Of a stretch of DNA of 64,000 nucleotides, positions 27,483 through 35,866 are shown one piece after another; within the stretch, counting starts at the first letter, position 1; each line of letters opens with the position of its first letter. Origin of the DNA: Sphingobacterium hungaricum. GTDB lineage: Bacteria; Bacteroidota; Bacteroidia; Sphingobacteriales; Sphingobacteriaceae. Below the pieces are notes generated by a model. It was not told where the DNA came from. It did no database searches and worked only from the letters and a program-made list of their open reading frames with translations. The stretch covers positions 3,271,273-3,335,272 of the forward strand of contig NZ_MU158698.1 of assembly GCF_015210005.1 (NCBI RefSeq). Direction: 5' to 3'. Made by a program: the position numbers and the translations under genes.

Positions 27483-28483
27483 AATTTGGTTTATATGTTT
27501 TTGGTGTAGTAAATAATTCGCGTATAACTTCGGTTTTTCCCATTCCAATGCTTGGTTCGATGCCAATTGCTTCATCAAGCTGAAGGCATCTTCCGTAGCT
27601 TTATCCAGTTTTGATGATCTTTTCCTGATTTTTTGACATCGGACAACTCGGAATACGGTTGTAAATGATATCAGTTTCTGAAAATTTCGAGATTTTCTTC
27701 AGAAAAAAATCTGTAAAAAAACTTTGCCCGTTCATTGAGGTTTCGAATAGCTCGTCACGCCAATCAACAAACGCGCGATGCCGCTTGAGATTCGGACGGT
27801 TTCCCGCATTAGCCGACAAGCTACTCAAAGACAAAATATTAATCGCTTTATATGGTTTTGGGTCTTCACCGACGAAGTAATCCAATGCTTCTAGTATACC
27901 CACCAAAGCCGGGTTATTCGCCCATACTCCCCCATCGATAAACTGCGTATTATTGTAGCTCGGCAGGTTCGCCAATGGAAAATACGTCGGCGCGGCAGAT
28001 GTAGCAAGCGCAATTTCCACCATCTTGCTGGTGTTATCACGCTCCAAATTCGTATGGTCGTATTTGAACACATACGGTTTGTGTTCTGTGATCGAATAGC
28101 TCGGTATACACAGCAGATTGTTCGAGTTCCTAATGATCTTATCGCCAAAGATACTTTCTAGGGCCTCCCGCAATCCTTTATCACTGAACTTTCCACAAAA
28201 TAGGGTCTGTCTTATAAATGACATCAACCGATTGCGCTCCGGAAATATAAGCGGACCATTTCTGATATAGAACGCTGCGATATCTTTTGCTGGAATTTTT
28301 AGCGATAAGGCTAGGGCAATCAGCCCCCCCGGTGGAGGTGCCACATATCATGTCGAAATGATCGCTGGTAAGGCACTCAAACTTCTTTTCGAATTGTTCT
28401 AAAATTGACGCCGAGTAAAGTCCCTTGATACCGCCTCCATCAATTGACAATATCTTAAACGTCTTTTGGTGAACTGTATCCAT
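27469..28483 (-). pseudogene. Patatin-like phospholipase (CapV-type CBASS effector), frameshifted
   Basis: CapV effectors are phospholipases activated by the cyclic nucleotide and degrade the inner membrane. From the ATG at 28483 the protein has GGGIKGLYS (oxyanion loop, residues 16-24) and the nucleophile elbow GTSTG (S50), and further on the catalytic FIDGGVWANNP. The frame breaks inside the elbow: a run of seven G (28324-28330) where six would keep GTSTGGLIALALS in frame. Near the 3' end an A4 run at about 27609-27612 and an A5 run near 27530-27536 appear as +1 and -1 changes; correcting them gives a continuous C-terminus ending NYGKL at 27469. RloB ends 5 bp upstream. As read, only a 54-residue correct N-terminus is made, unless the runs are sequencing errors or slip. 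Confidence 0.75.
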
Positions 28484-28488
28484 TGGTA

Positions 28489-29178
28489 TTATGAGTCTAA
28501 ATTTATTAATTCTTCGATCAGTGCGAACACCATCGTGCATGGATTTTGGCTTGAATAATCCCGGTCCCCTTCATATTTTTTCGCCAATCGTTTTGCATTG
28601 CGGATCGCCACTTCTAAGCTTCCAAACTTCCTAAGAATAGCATACATGTTTGGGCTATTCTTTCTATACCGAAAACTGTTGCCCAAACTTGACTTCAGGC
28701 GATCTTCGATCATCTTTTTATATACATCACGCCCCATCCCATTTTCGAAATAATCGAAATGTAGCAGATACCATAGCTCAAATGCCTCATTACTCCATGC
28801 ACAACCGATTCCTTCATTATGGCAGCGCTGGATAGCTCCATTGAAATCCTGCGCCGTGAAACTGTCCTTATCAAAAACAATCCATAACCGATCAACTTTC
28901 CGTGTGGAATATTTTTGCATCCAAGCCCTCAATCGCATAGCTTCATCCAACAAAGACTGTGTATTGCGTCCTGTGCCTTGCACCTCAATTTGATGTGTCG
29001 TAAGCGTCCCTTTGGGAAGATCATCTTTAAGACCCTCAAAGTAATTAGGCTCTGTTTCTGCACCCTCACAAACGATCAGAAAGTACTGACGCATGTTGCG
29101 AGTATCTCTTTTCCGCCGTTGGTCGATCCGCGAGAATTTCTCCCTCTTTGCGTCAGAGAATTTTACCTTTCTTGCCAT
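28489..29178 (-). CDS. rloB: RloB family Toprim-like nuclease partner
   Basis: RloB (AbiLii-like) works with an ATPase in abortive-infection systems. This 229-residue protein has a basic N-terminus, then a Toprim-like set: E38 in LIVCEGAETEPNYF, D103 and D105 in LWIVFDKDSF, and SNEAFELWYLLHF around E131. These acidic residues are the metal site expected of OLD/AriB-like nucleases. It overlaps the upstream ATPase gene by 16 bp and is followed by the patatin gene after 5 bp, so all four genes are probably one transcript. Nothing in it looks broken. Confidence 0.82.
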   Translation of the reverse strand: MARKVKFSDAKREKFSRIDQRRKRDTRNMRQYFLIVCEGAETEPNYFEGLKDDLPKGTLTTHQIEVQGTGRNTQSLLDEAMRLRAWMQKYSTRKVDRLWIVFDKDSFTAQDFNGAIQRCHNEGIGCAWSNEAFELWYLLHFDYFENGMGRDVYKKMIEDRLKSSLGNSFRYRKNSPNMYAILRKFGSLEVAIRNAKRLAKKYEGDRDYSSQNPCTMVFALIEELINLDS

Positions 29179-30455
29179 TCCACAGCGATATTAGAAAAGT
29201 TGCCAATAAATGGAATGGCACCATAGCGTCCCTCTATATAATCTTTCTCGAAAGAACGGTCTTTGCGAACGGTCTTCCCGTCTTCTTTATACTCCACCAA
29301 AGAATAAATTGAAGACGCTCCATACCGATCTTTCTCAACAAAATAAATCTGATCCCTTCTGTAATCCCCATAGCACAGCAGGTTGGTATCGTGGGTAGCA
29401 AAAATTAACTGTGCATTATTCCTGTTAAATTCATTGGAATTGAAAAGCTTCGTAATGGCTAAGGTCATCAACGGATGCAAACTTGCATCCAGTTCGTCCA
29501 CCACCAGCAAGCCACCGTCATTTAGCACATCGAATATTGGACCCGAAATATTGAACAACTTATTCGTTCCAGATGATTCCTGACCGCGCATATCAAATTC
29601 TACAGGATCTACCGGCTGGTTGTTTTCGTTGTACTTCGTGTGTATCGTCTTTATATCGATACGGAAAGATCCTTCAAGATCGGTCAGCAACTGCTTGACC
29701 ATCACATCTGGCAATCCGCTAGGTAGCTCCTTAGGATCAAACTCATTTTTGGAGATTCTTAGCTCGTCAAAACCTAAATCCAGCTTTCTGTAAAAGTCAA
29801 ACAGCGTGCTACGTGTATCTTTATTATTCAGCATATCGAACGTAACAGCCTTGTAACCTTCATGACTCAGACCCGAAATACTTATAAAGTTGTTGAACCA
29901 TTTCATGACCTTCTGTGCAATCTTCCCATTGAACTGATCCGCAACAGCAAGAAATAAAGCATTATTCCTGGTGCGCTCCTCCAAATTCTTACCTTCAGTA
30001 AAGCCTTTCATCACTTCGATGCCCTCCCCTTCACGAAGAAAAAGAGCCTTCTCCGTATTTTTCAGAGCTTCAAAAAGCCATTCCGCATGTACGCCGTGGT
30101 TGTCAACCTCGAAACCATACCGATAACGAATACCACCGATCACAAAAACCGCTTCAAAAAACGAAGGTTTGGCTTCTGTTTCTGTGTTTAGCAAAAACGG
30201 AACAATATCCAGTTCATCCGCGGAAGACTGCTCGAAAGATAACAGCACAAGCCGACGCATAGTAGACATCGCCCTCACGATATTGCTTTTCCCACTTGCA
30301 TTCGCCCCATAGATCACCGCACCTTTTAATAGGTTGAAACGATCCGTTGCGAAGATATTTGCATCACTATGCTCTTTTATTGGCGTAGCAACCATGCTAA
30401 GAGTAGCCTTGCTTTTAAAAGATAAAAAATTACCAACTGAAAATTCTATTAGCAT
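29163..30455 (-). CDS. rloA: RloA/AbiLi-type AAA (OLD/ABC-like) ATPase
   Basis: This 430-residue ATPase is the sensor/motor half of RloA-RloB (AbiL; related in plan to the PARIS AriA-AriB pair). It begins at once with the domain MLIEFSVGNFLSFKS, has Walker A GANASGKSN (residues 50-58), an ABC-like signature region (GQESSGTNKLF), Walker B GGLLVVDELDASLHPLM and the H-loop FATHDTNLL. The C-terminus ends at DYIEGRYGAIPFIGNF, typical of the AAA_15/AAA_21 abortive-infection ATPases. It is the first gene of the defence operon, and two inverted-repeat operators lie just upstream. It appears intact. Confidence 0.85.
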   Translation of the reverse strand: MLIEFSVGNFLSFKSKATLSMVATPIKEHSDANIFATDRFNLLKGAVIYGANASGKSNIVRAMSTMRRLVLLSFEQSSADELDIVPFLLNTETEAKPSFFEAVFVIGGIRYRYGFEVDNHGVHAEWLFEALKNTEKALFLREGEGIEVMKGFTEGKNLEERTRNNALFLAVADQFNGKIAQKVMKWFNNFISISGLSHEGYKAVTFDMLNNKDTRSTLFDFYRKLDLGFDELRISKNEFDPKELPSGLPDVMVKQLLTDLEGSFRIDIKTIHTKYNENNQPVDPVEFDMRGQESSGTNKLFNISGPIFDVLNDGGLLVVDELDASLHPLMTLAITKLFNSNEFNRNNAQLIFATHDTNLLCYGDYRRDQIYFVEKDRYGASSIYSLVEYKEDGKTVRKDRSFEKDYIEGRYGAIPFIGNFSNIAVEWQER

Positions 30456-30462
30456 CTTATTT

Positions 30463-30483
30463 ATTTGAGAATTATTCTCAAAT
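30463..30483. promoter_or_regulatory. Palindromic operator O1 upstream of rloA
   Basis: ATTTGAGAA-TTA-TTCTCAAAT, perfect 9-bp arms, 8 bp before the rloA start codon. A related weaker palindrome lies about 51 bp upstream. Placement between promoter region and start suggests repression of the defence operon. Confidence 0.55.
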
Positions 30484-30512
30484 ATAAACAGAAAATTTTA
30501 AAAAAATGAAAT

Positions 30513-30535
30513 AATTTGAGAAATTATCTCATTTT
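30513..30535. promoter_or_regulatory. Partial palindromic operator O2 upstream of rloA
   Basis: AATTTGAGAA-ATTA-TCTCATTTT repeats the TTGAGA/TCTCA half-sites of the 30463-30483 palindrome. The centre-to-centre distance is about 51 bp, near five helical turns, as for cooperatively bound sites. Confidence 0.45.
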
Positions 30536-30578
30536 AATTATTTTTAATGTAAAATATGTAAGAATATCAAGTTCTCAC

Positions 30579-30635
30579 GCTATTCTAGATCTTCCGAAGA
30601 GTCCTCCAGAATGTCTGATAAAGCGGATTTGCAAT
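30579..30635. repeat. REP-like repeat, copy 1
   Basis: A 57-bp unit, roughly 80% identical to 30716-30772 and starting exactly 137 bp before it. It contains a degraded inverted repeat and ends in GCGGATTTGCAAT. Confidence 0.55.
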
Positions 30636-30715
30636 ATCCATCCCTACTCCTATTATCAGCTATATCGCTTAGCTAAGAGACTCTTCGTTTTACTCAGATT
30701 GGCAAGCCAAATAAA

Positions 30716-30772
30716 GCTATTCTGGATGTTCCGAAGGGTCATCCAGAATAGCTGCTACTGCGGATTTGCAAT
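30716..30772. repeat. REP-like repeat, copy 2, with perfect hairpin
   Basis: AGCTATTCTGGATG (30715-30728) and CATCCAGAATAGCT (30740-30753) form a perfect 14-bp stem with an 11-base loop, followed by GCGGATTTGCAAT. TATCAGGATTGCAAA follows at about 30789. Such palindromes around a GGATTTGCAAATCC-like core recall REP elements mobilised by Y1 (RAYT) transposases; no such transposase gene is in the window. Confidence 0.55.
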
Positions 30773-30909
30773 TCGCTCTAGATTCATTATCAGGATTGCA
30801 AACCTGGCTTATCTGCAGTTCGACATCTTCCTACGGAGGCTATCGAACAACGGAGCCAGTTCTTACAAACCATCTCCATCAGACTATTTGCATCCATTTT
30901 AAATTTGGG

Positions 30910-31125
30910 TTACTCAACTTTATTTTTCAGCGCCATCAACAGTGCATATGCTCCTTTGCTGACAATGCTTTTATTTATAAAATCCGAATAGTTTTTGACT
31001 TCGACATACTCATTGCCGCTCTCGCCTACTTCGACATTTAACAATTGAAATTTGTTATTACCCAGCGATTCAAACACGTAATTTTTCCCCTCGAAATCTA
31101 CCAATGCCTGCGTTGGAAATGTATA
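30910..31125 (-). pseudogene. C-terminal remnant of an RND efflux periplasmic adaptor
   Basis: About 70 residues remain: TAYTFPTQALVDFEGKNYVF, FQLLNVEVGESGNEYVEV and VSKGAYALLMALKNKVE at the end. This is the typical last beta-barrel and membrane-proximal part of CusB/HlyD-type adaptors. There is no N-terminus; upstream it is fused out of frame to the head of a sugar-isomerase-like gene at about 31126. An ATG at 31104 could still start a short peptide, but it would be non-functional as an adaptor. Confidence 0.6.
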
Positions 31126-31277
31126 TGCCGTCTGTTTATCATTTCTTTCTTTTCTGTTTTTTCGCCAAAAGGATACACCTCTACGCCATCGAAGCCATCA
31201 GACTTGACTTTGCTGGAAAATGTGTTCCAGTTAATGGTTTCGGAGCCCCAACGGGGACAAAAAAATTCTATCTTCAT
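31126..31277 (-). pseudogene. N-terminal remnant of a TIM-barrel sugar phosphate isomerase/epimerase
   Basis: From ATG 31277 the frame reads MKIEFFCPRWGSETINWNTF then KVKSDGFDGVEVYPFGEKT, the start of a xylose-isomerase-like TIM barrel, for about 40 residues. It then meets the RND adaptor remnant, and the frame stops shortly after in foreign sequence. The PhyH gene lies upstream on the same strand (stop at 31408), and PhyH-isomerase pairs are common in carbohydrate catabolism, so this was probably the second gene of that operon before it was cut. Confidence 0.55.
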
Positions 31278-31407
31278 AATTTGCTACTTATCAAAACTGT
31301 TTTTCGATCGAAAGATTATTTCTCTTGGATGCTAATGAACTCGGACCGACAATCTTCTACTAAAAACTAAAAATTAGGCAGAACGAGTGAACACCCGTCA
31401 ATCAGCA

Positions 31408-32238
31408 TTAAAGAGATGATTCGCGCCGTTTATAGATTAGCGGATTTTGTTGCTCGTTATTTAAAAGATCTCCGACCTTAAGCGTCTTTACGTATTCATC
31501 AGGCAGCACGTTTGGAGTACCATTATATGTATTTCCATCTGGCATAAATGCACATGTCATTGCCCTACGAAAACCTGGCGTCATGTTGGCGTGCGCACCG
31601 TGTATTGTAAGACCATTGTGAAAAGTGCAACTGCCTGCTTTTATGACGGCAGATTTTGAGTGCGTAGATTTAAATTCGGGATACAATTCAAAAATTCCAC
31701 CCATATTTTTGCCGATGCCAGCATTTTCAAATGTGGTTTTTTTGTGGGAACCCGGAATAAAGAATAAACAGCCATTTTCAAGAGTTACGTCATCCAGAGC
31801 TACCCAAATCGAAAGTGCCCTACGGTCTGAAAACGACCAGAATGGTGTATCTAAATGCCATGAAGTAGGATTTGCCCATGGACGTTTGATCAATGCTTGA
31901 TCATGCCAAATGCGAATGCCATCAACTCCAGCCAGAGTCGCAGCCATTTTTCCAATACGTTCGTCCAACATTATTTCTTTAACCGCATCACTTGTTTGCC
32001 ATAGATTTAAGAGCTGGTCGAAAACGTTATTGAAATAAGCCGTATCCTCGTTAATACCGTCGTCCTCTCCTATCTCAATATCTTTTCCAGGCATCTTTTT
32101 ACCATTTCGCTCCTCAATAGCAGACTTAACCGCAGCTCTCCATGTCTCCAATTCCTGAGCGGATAAAAAATCCTCAATAACGACAAAGCCGTTAGCAGCA
32201 TAAAAGTCTATTTGTTTTTTAGTTATATCAGTTTTCAT
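31408..32238 (-). CDS. Phytanoyl-CoA dioxygenase (PhyH) family protein
   Basis: This 276-residue Fe(II)/2-oxoglutarate dioxygenase has the double-stranded beta-helix ligands: H-L-D in TSWHLDTPFWSF and the distal His in LTIHGAHANM, with the 2-oxoglutarate-binding Arg in PGFRRAMTCAFMPD. The N-terminus (FYAANGFVVIEDFLSAQEL) is standard. Bacterial relatives act on varied small molecules, so the substrate is not predicted. Downstream on the same strand lies a cut sugar-isomerase gene. The AraC regulator at 32865 is divergent, with 626 bp of apparently empty sequence between, and may control it. Confidence 0.85.
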   Translation of the reverse strand: MKTDITKKQIDFYAANGFVVIEDFLSAQELETWRAAVKSAIEERNGKKMPGKDIEIGEDDGINEDTAYFNNVFDQLLNLWQTSDAVKEIMLDERIGKMAATLAGVDGIRIWHDQALIKRPWANPTSWHLDTPFWSFSDRRALSIWVALDDVTLENGCLFFIPGSHKKTTFENAGIGKNMGGIFELYPEFKSTHSKSAVIKAGSCTFHNGLTIHGAHANMTPGFRRAMTCAFMPDGNTYNGTPNVLPDEYVKTLKVGDLLNNEQQNPLIYKRRESSL

Positions 32239-32864
32239 GATTTATAAAAGTTAGATTACACTGAATGTATAATTGATCGTTAAACAAACTTAGATCTTAC
32301 AGCCAAAAATAAAATGATCAAACTGGCAAGATTGTTGTACTTTTTGATATTACGTTTATCTTTAAACCAAACTCGAAAGTGTTGCCAAATCGTGAGCGCC
32401 AAATAAATAAAATGAGACAGTACGCTACATACCCCATAAAATCAAGTTATTGAGTTGAAAGAAAAATGAAAAAAGAGGGCCTAGCTCTAAATATTTAGAC
32501 TTTCAAATTCATTAGAATAGATAAGATAACTGTTACAATTTTTAACAAATAGTATCTAAAATGATATTCTTGGATAAGATTGAGCTGTATGAAGGAATTG
32601 ATTCAATGACAAATTCATCGTTTGATTAGGTTTCCCAAAAAGCCAAAAGTAAAACTGTCATCTTGCGTCAGAATTAGGAAAATCTAGGAACTATTAGTGG
32701 CAACAACCCACAACGCACATGGAATAGTATTAAGCAACGGCTTTGGTTCGTGTTACTGCTTGGCAAGTAAATGAACATGGAATGATCTCCTAAGAACTGA
32801 TGCGAATTTCTTTTGTCGATATTTTCTGTATCTTACATTCAATAGATGATTACTGCGCAATTTT
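32239..32864. other. Long intergenic region, no gene recognised
   Basis: Short frames with frequent stops occur around 32560-32770 (for example NNPQRTWNSIKQRLWFVLLL), which may be the debris of a gene, but no family could be named. Promoters for the divergent PhyH and AraC genes must lie here; none matches TAnnTTTG well. Confidence 0.4.
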
Positions 32865-33734
32865 ATGGAAAACTATCATAAATACCTAAACATTAGCGAA
32901 CTTGAAAAAAAATGGAATTTCTATATTACAACAGTTGGATATAGCAAGACCGAAAAAAACATAGATTATCCCAATCCAAAAGACCATCCTTTGGATCATG
33001 GCTTCTCATGGAACAAAGGCCGGATTTTAGATGGCTTCTATGTCGTTTTTATCACAAGTGGCCGTGGTATTTTCGAATGCGAATCGATAGGAGAATGCGC
33101 AATTCATGCCGGTACTTGTTTTATCTTATTTCCAGGAGTTTGGCATAGGTATAAGCCGGATTTAACCACTGGTTGGGAAGAATATTGGGTAGGTTTCAAA
33201 GGTAGTTATCCGCAACAACTTATGGAGTCATTTTTTGACCAGAAAGTTCCTATTATCAAAACTGGTATCAGCAACAAACTTATTGCCGCTTTTACCGATT
33301 TGCTAAGCACGGTCCATCAAGCTGAAATTGGATACCCGCAAATGATTACTGGCCAAACTTTACAGATTATCGCCGTTTTGAACAGAGTAAAATTAATGGA
33401 AGAGATCAAAGATGATCCCGAATCATTATGGGTCTCAAAAGTAATATTTCTGCTTCAGCATCAACTCGACAGAAATCTAAATATCGAAGAGTTAGCAGCG
33501 GAGTTTCCAATCAGTTACTCCAAATTCCGCAAAGTGTTCAAAAGCTTAATTGGAGTAGCGCCAAATCAATACCATTTGGAACTCCGTCTTCATAAATCGA
33601 AGGAGCTTCTTGAAGAGGGCAATATGAGCACCAAAGAGATTGCATACCGCACGGGATTCACTTCTCCTCATTACTTCTCCCGATTGTACAAAAAGAAGTT
33701 TGGATTCCCGCCGAAAGTATCAAGACGCGGATAG
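32865..33734 (+). CDS. AraC family transcriptional regulator with cupin domain
   Basis: This 289-residue regulator has an N-terminal AraC_binding cupin (about 30-160, with GRGIFECESIG, FILFPGVWHRY and EEYWVGFKG) that usually binds a sugar. The C-terminal double HTH spans about 190-287: LNIEELAAEFPISYSKFRKV and MSTKEIAYRTGFTSPHYFSR, ending in KKKFGFPPKVSRRG. It is divergent from PhyH and convergent with the glycan locus. Its cupin type and position suggest a sugar-responsive activator of PhyH-isomerase or of the glycan locus; neither is proven. Confidence 0.85.
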   Translation: MENYHKYLNISELEKKWNFYITTVGYSKTEKNIDYPNPKDHPLDHGFSWNKGRILDGFYVVFITSGRGIFECESIGECAIHAGTCFILFPGVWHRYKPDLTTGWEEYWVGFKGSYPQQLMESFFDQKVPIIKTGISNKLIAAFTDLLSTVHQAEIGYPQMITGQTLQIIAVLNRVKLMEEIKDDPESLWVSKVIFLLQHQLDRNLNIEELAAEFPISYSKFRKVFKSLIGVAPNQYHLELRLHKSKELLEEGNMSTKEIAYRTGFTSPHYFSRLYKKKFGFPPKVSRRG

Positions 33735-33830
33735 AGATTTGCGTTCGCTCTTAAAAGAACAAAAACATCACTAACCGATTATTTCATTCTGAAATAATAA
33801 TCGAAAAAAGTCACTACTTCGGGATTCTAA

Positions 33831-33864
33831 ATCCCCTCGAATAACGAGCGTCATAAGAGGGGAT
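33831..33864. terminator. Hairpin between convergent genes
   Basis: ATCCCCTC (33831-33838) and GAGGGGAT (33857-33864) form an 8-bp stem with an 18-base loop between the araC stop and the last glycan-locus gene. T runs are weak on both sides, so termination is likely but not certain. Confidence 0.4.
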
Positions 33865-33909
33865 AACAAACATATAAACTTACTTAATTAACTGAAGTTT
33901 TTACATAGG

Positions 33910-35808
33910 CTATTCAAATAGAGAATACGGTATCCTGACACCCTTCACTCGATAATAGTACGAATCATAAGTACCATCGCTTTCCTTGATAGCACCATCA
34001 TTGTTCACGACGCATGCGCCAAAATTAATGCTATACGTAATTAATAATTCATCCTTCCCATTAACCGATGACGTATGAATGAGCGGCGTATACACCCTAG
34101 CATTTTTGCCTTTGTAATACTCCGTAAAGCTATGTACTAACTTTTTTGTCGTAAATGGTCCAGTAGGACTGCTAGAGATAGATATATACATATTGATGGA
34201 TGGGATATCACAGTAAAATCCTTGATCCATGGTGAGATGGATATATTTACCATTGAGGTAGCTCACGTAATTAGTTCCATTACCTGTACTAACATGAGCA
34301 GATGACGATAAACTGGCTGTTGCAACCCAGGCATTTCCATTCCAAAAGGTCCAATTCTGTGGGTCATTTTGCAAGAATCTGGCAACATACAGATAGGTGT
34401 TAAAACCAAAACTATCTGGAATATTGCGGCTGCCGTATACATAGACATACCCATCGTTTGCTTTGACCATGCCGCTTGCAAACCGCATCAATTTTTCAGA
34501 AGCCGTTAAGCCAGCGGGCGTTGTGCGCTCGGTCTTCCAATGTGTGTTCGTAATTGGGGTAAGTTTATATAGGGATTGATGATCATTATCTGTCCCCAAG
34601 CCCTCACCTTCTGTGTTATGGATATAGACAATATTATTTAGTTCGACACCAGCTCCAGGCCAGCTCCATGTTTTCCCTGGGTATTTAGGAATCAGGTTAC
34701 CAACACCTCCGTTTGACCGGCCATCGGCAGTCATCATAACCGCATTTGGACTCCAATTATCCATAGCAGATTGAATAATGACAGAGTTGCTATAGGATAT
34801 AAAATGATTGCCATTTAAGTTGCCATTCGGTGCAAGCGACCCTTCAAACCATGCATCCTGTGTCACCCACAGAACTCTTCCATCCGACAATGGAATACTG
34901 TTACCTTGATCAAAAGCGACAGAGCCTGTTGTCCTGTTAAAGAAATTGCAGACATCGTCATCGCGGTAACTATCCCTCGGCAATTTATTGATTACCCATC
35001 GCTGTCTATCGGAGTTATCCCCAGTTTGTTGCGTGACATAGGTGATACTGCCACTGCTATTCAATGTCAGATAGAAACCGTTCGCCTTATTGATGATTTC
35101 ATATTCTTCTGATTCTGCCGATTCTTCTAGCGCCCATAACTGCGCATCTACATTAGTCGATGACTTTCTGTTCTGAATTACCTTTTCGCCTTCTTCATTA
35201 GCGGCTTGAAGCAACAAACCACTATTTAAGTTTCTAAATGAATAATACTTTATTCCATCTTCCGTACGCTGGTAAATAATATCCCATTCCTGCCAGCGCT
35301 GCAGATTCTCGCCATGTGCTACTTCTGGGTTAACGATATTGATGTTCGCATTGATCAGGTATTTCTCATTAAACTTGTAATCCCCCTCTACTTGCATTAC
35401 TTTACCATTCAGCACGCTAGCAATGCTATAAGTGTCATAATCGCTGATTTGCGAATCATGAATACGAAACACCACTTGCCAATCTCTTGTTTGTCCAGAA
35501 GCAGAAGTTACTTTGTAAACAACCGTCTTGTTGATTGATACATCGATTACATCTCCAGATGAAGGCGTTATGGATGCATCGTCAGAAATTTCAATAATAG
35601 GTTTCAACGAGTTCAAGTTTGCGTCGGGCTGTAAGGTCACAAACACTTGGTGTTCATCATTTGACGAAACAATACTTACCTTTCCATATTGACCGCTTTC
35701 CAATGCAAAACTTTTAATCATTCGTCCTGGGCTTAATAATTTTGGAAACTCTCGTTCGCAGGAGCTGAGAATAAGTAGGGCAAACAGATAAAATAATTTT
35801 CTTTTCAT
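33910..35808 (-). CDS. Multidomain surface lipoprotein: Ig-like, ricin-type lectin, DUF5005/DUF4185-like propeller
   Basis: This 632-residue lipoprotein has a lipobox ending at Cys17 (LILSSC). Residues about 25-115 form a DUF5018-like Ig-type domain (KVTSASGQTRDWQVVF). Residues about 125-275 are a ricin B-type lectin with QRWQEWDI, AQLWALEE and RQRWVINK (Q-x-W motifs). The last 350 residues, NRTTGSVAFDQGNSIPLSDG onward, look like a DUF5005/DUF4185-type five-bladed propeller related to glycoside hydrolases. It is the last gene of the minus-strand glycan operon, 58 bp after the Lgt-like gene. A role in binding or cutting the target glycan at the cell surface is inferred; the enzyme activity is unknown. 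Confidence 0.75.
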   Translation of the reverse strand: MKRKLFYLFALLILSSCEREFPKLLSPGRMIKSFALESGQYGKVSIVSSNDEHQVFVTLQPDANLNSLKPIIEISDDASITPSSGDVIDVSINKTVVYKVTSASGQTRDWQVVFRIHDSQISDYDTYSIASVLNGKVMQVEGDYKFNEKYLINANINIVNPEVAHGENLQRWQEWDIIYQRTEDGIKYYSFRNLNSGLLLQAANEEGEKVIQNRKSSTNVDAQLWALEESAESEEYEIINKANGFYLTLNSSGSITYVTQQTGDNSDRQRWVINKLPRDSYRDDDVCNFFNRTTGSVAFDQGNSIPLSDGRVLWVTQDAWFEGSLAPNGNLNGNHFISYSNSVIIQSAMDNWSPNAVMMTADGRSNGGVGNLIPKYPGKTWSWPGAGVELNNIVYIHNTEGEGLGTDNDHQSLYKLTPITNTHWKTERTTPAGLTASEKLMRFASGMVKANDGYVYVYGSRNIPDSFGFNTYLYVARFLQNDPQNWTFWNGNAWVATASLSSSAHVSTGNGTNYVSYLNGKYIHLTMDQGFYCDIPSINMYISISSSPTGPFTTKKLVHSFTEYYKGKNARVYTPLIHTSSVNGKDELLITYSINFGACVVNNDGAIKESDGTYDSYYYRVKGVRIPYSLFE

Positions 35809-35866
35809 AATTCGTTACAGTTAAGATTGACTTAGTTTTATTAGGTTGTGCTAGGTATCATTTTTT

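Noticed and set aside
30516..30902. Plus-strand frame of 128 codons before the RND remnant
   Set aside because: It coincides with the REP-like repeats and has no recognisable domain; composition follows the palindromes.
33821..33864. Similarity of TCGAATAACGAG at 33838 and 61540 as ends of one element
   Set aside because: Only 12 bases match, with no flanking repeat or mobile gene; likely chance.
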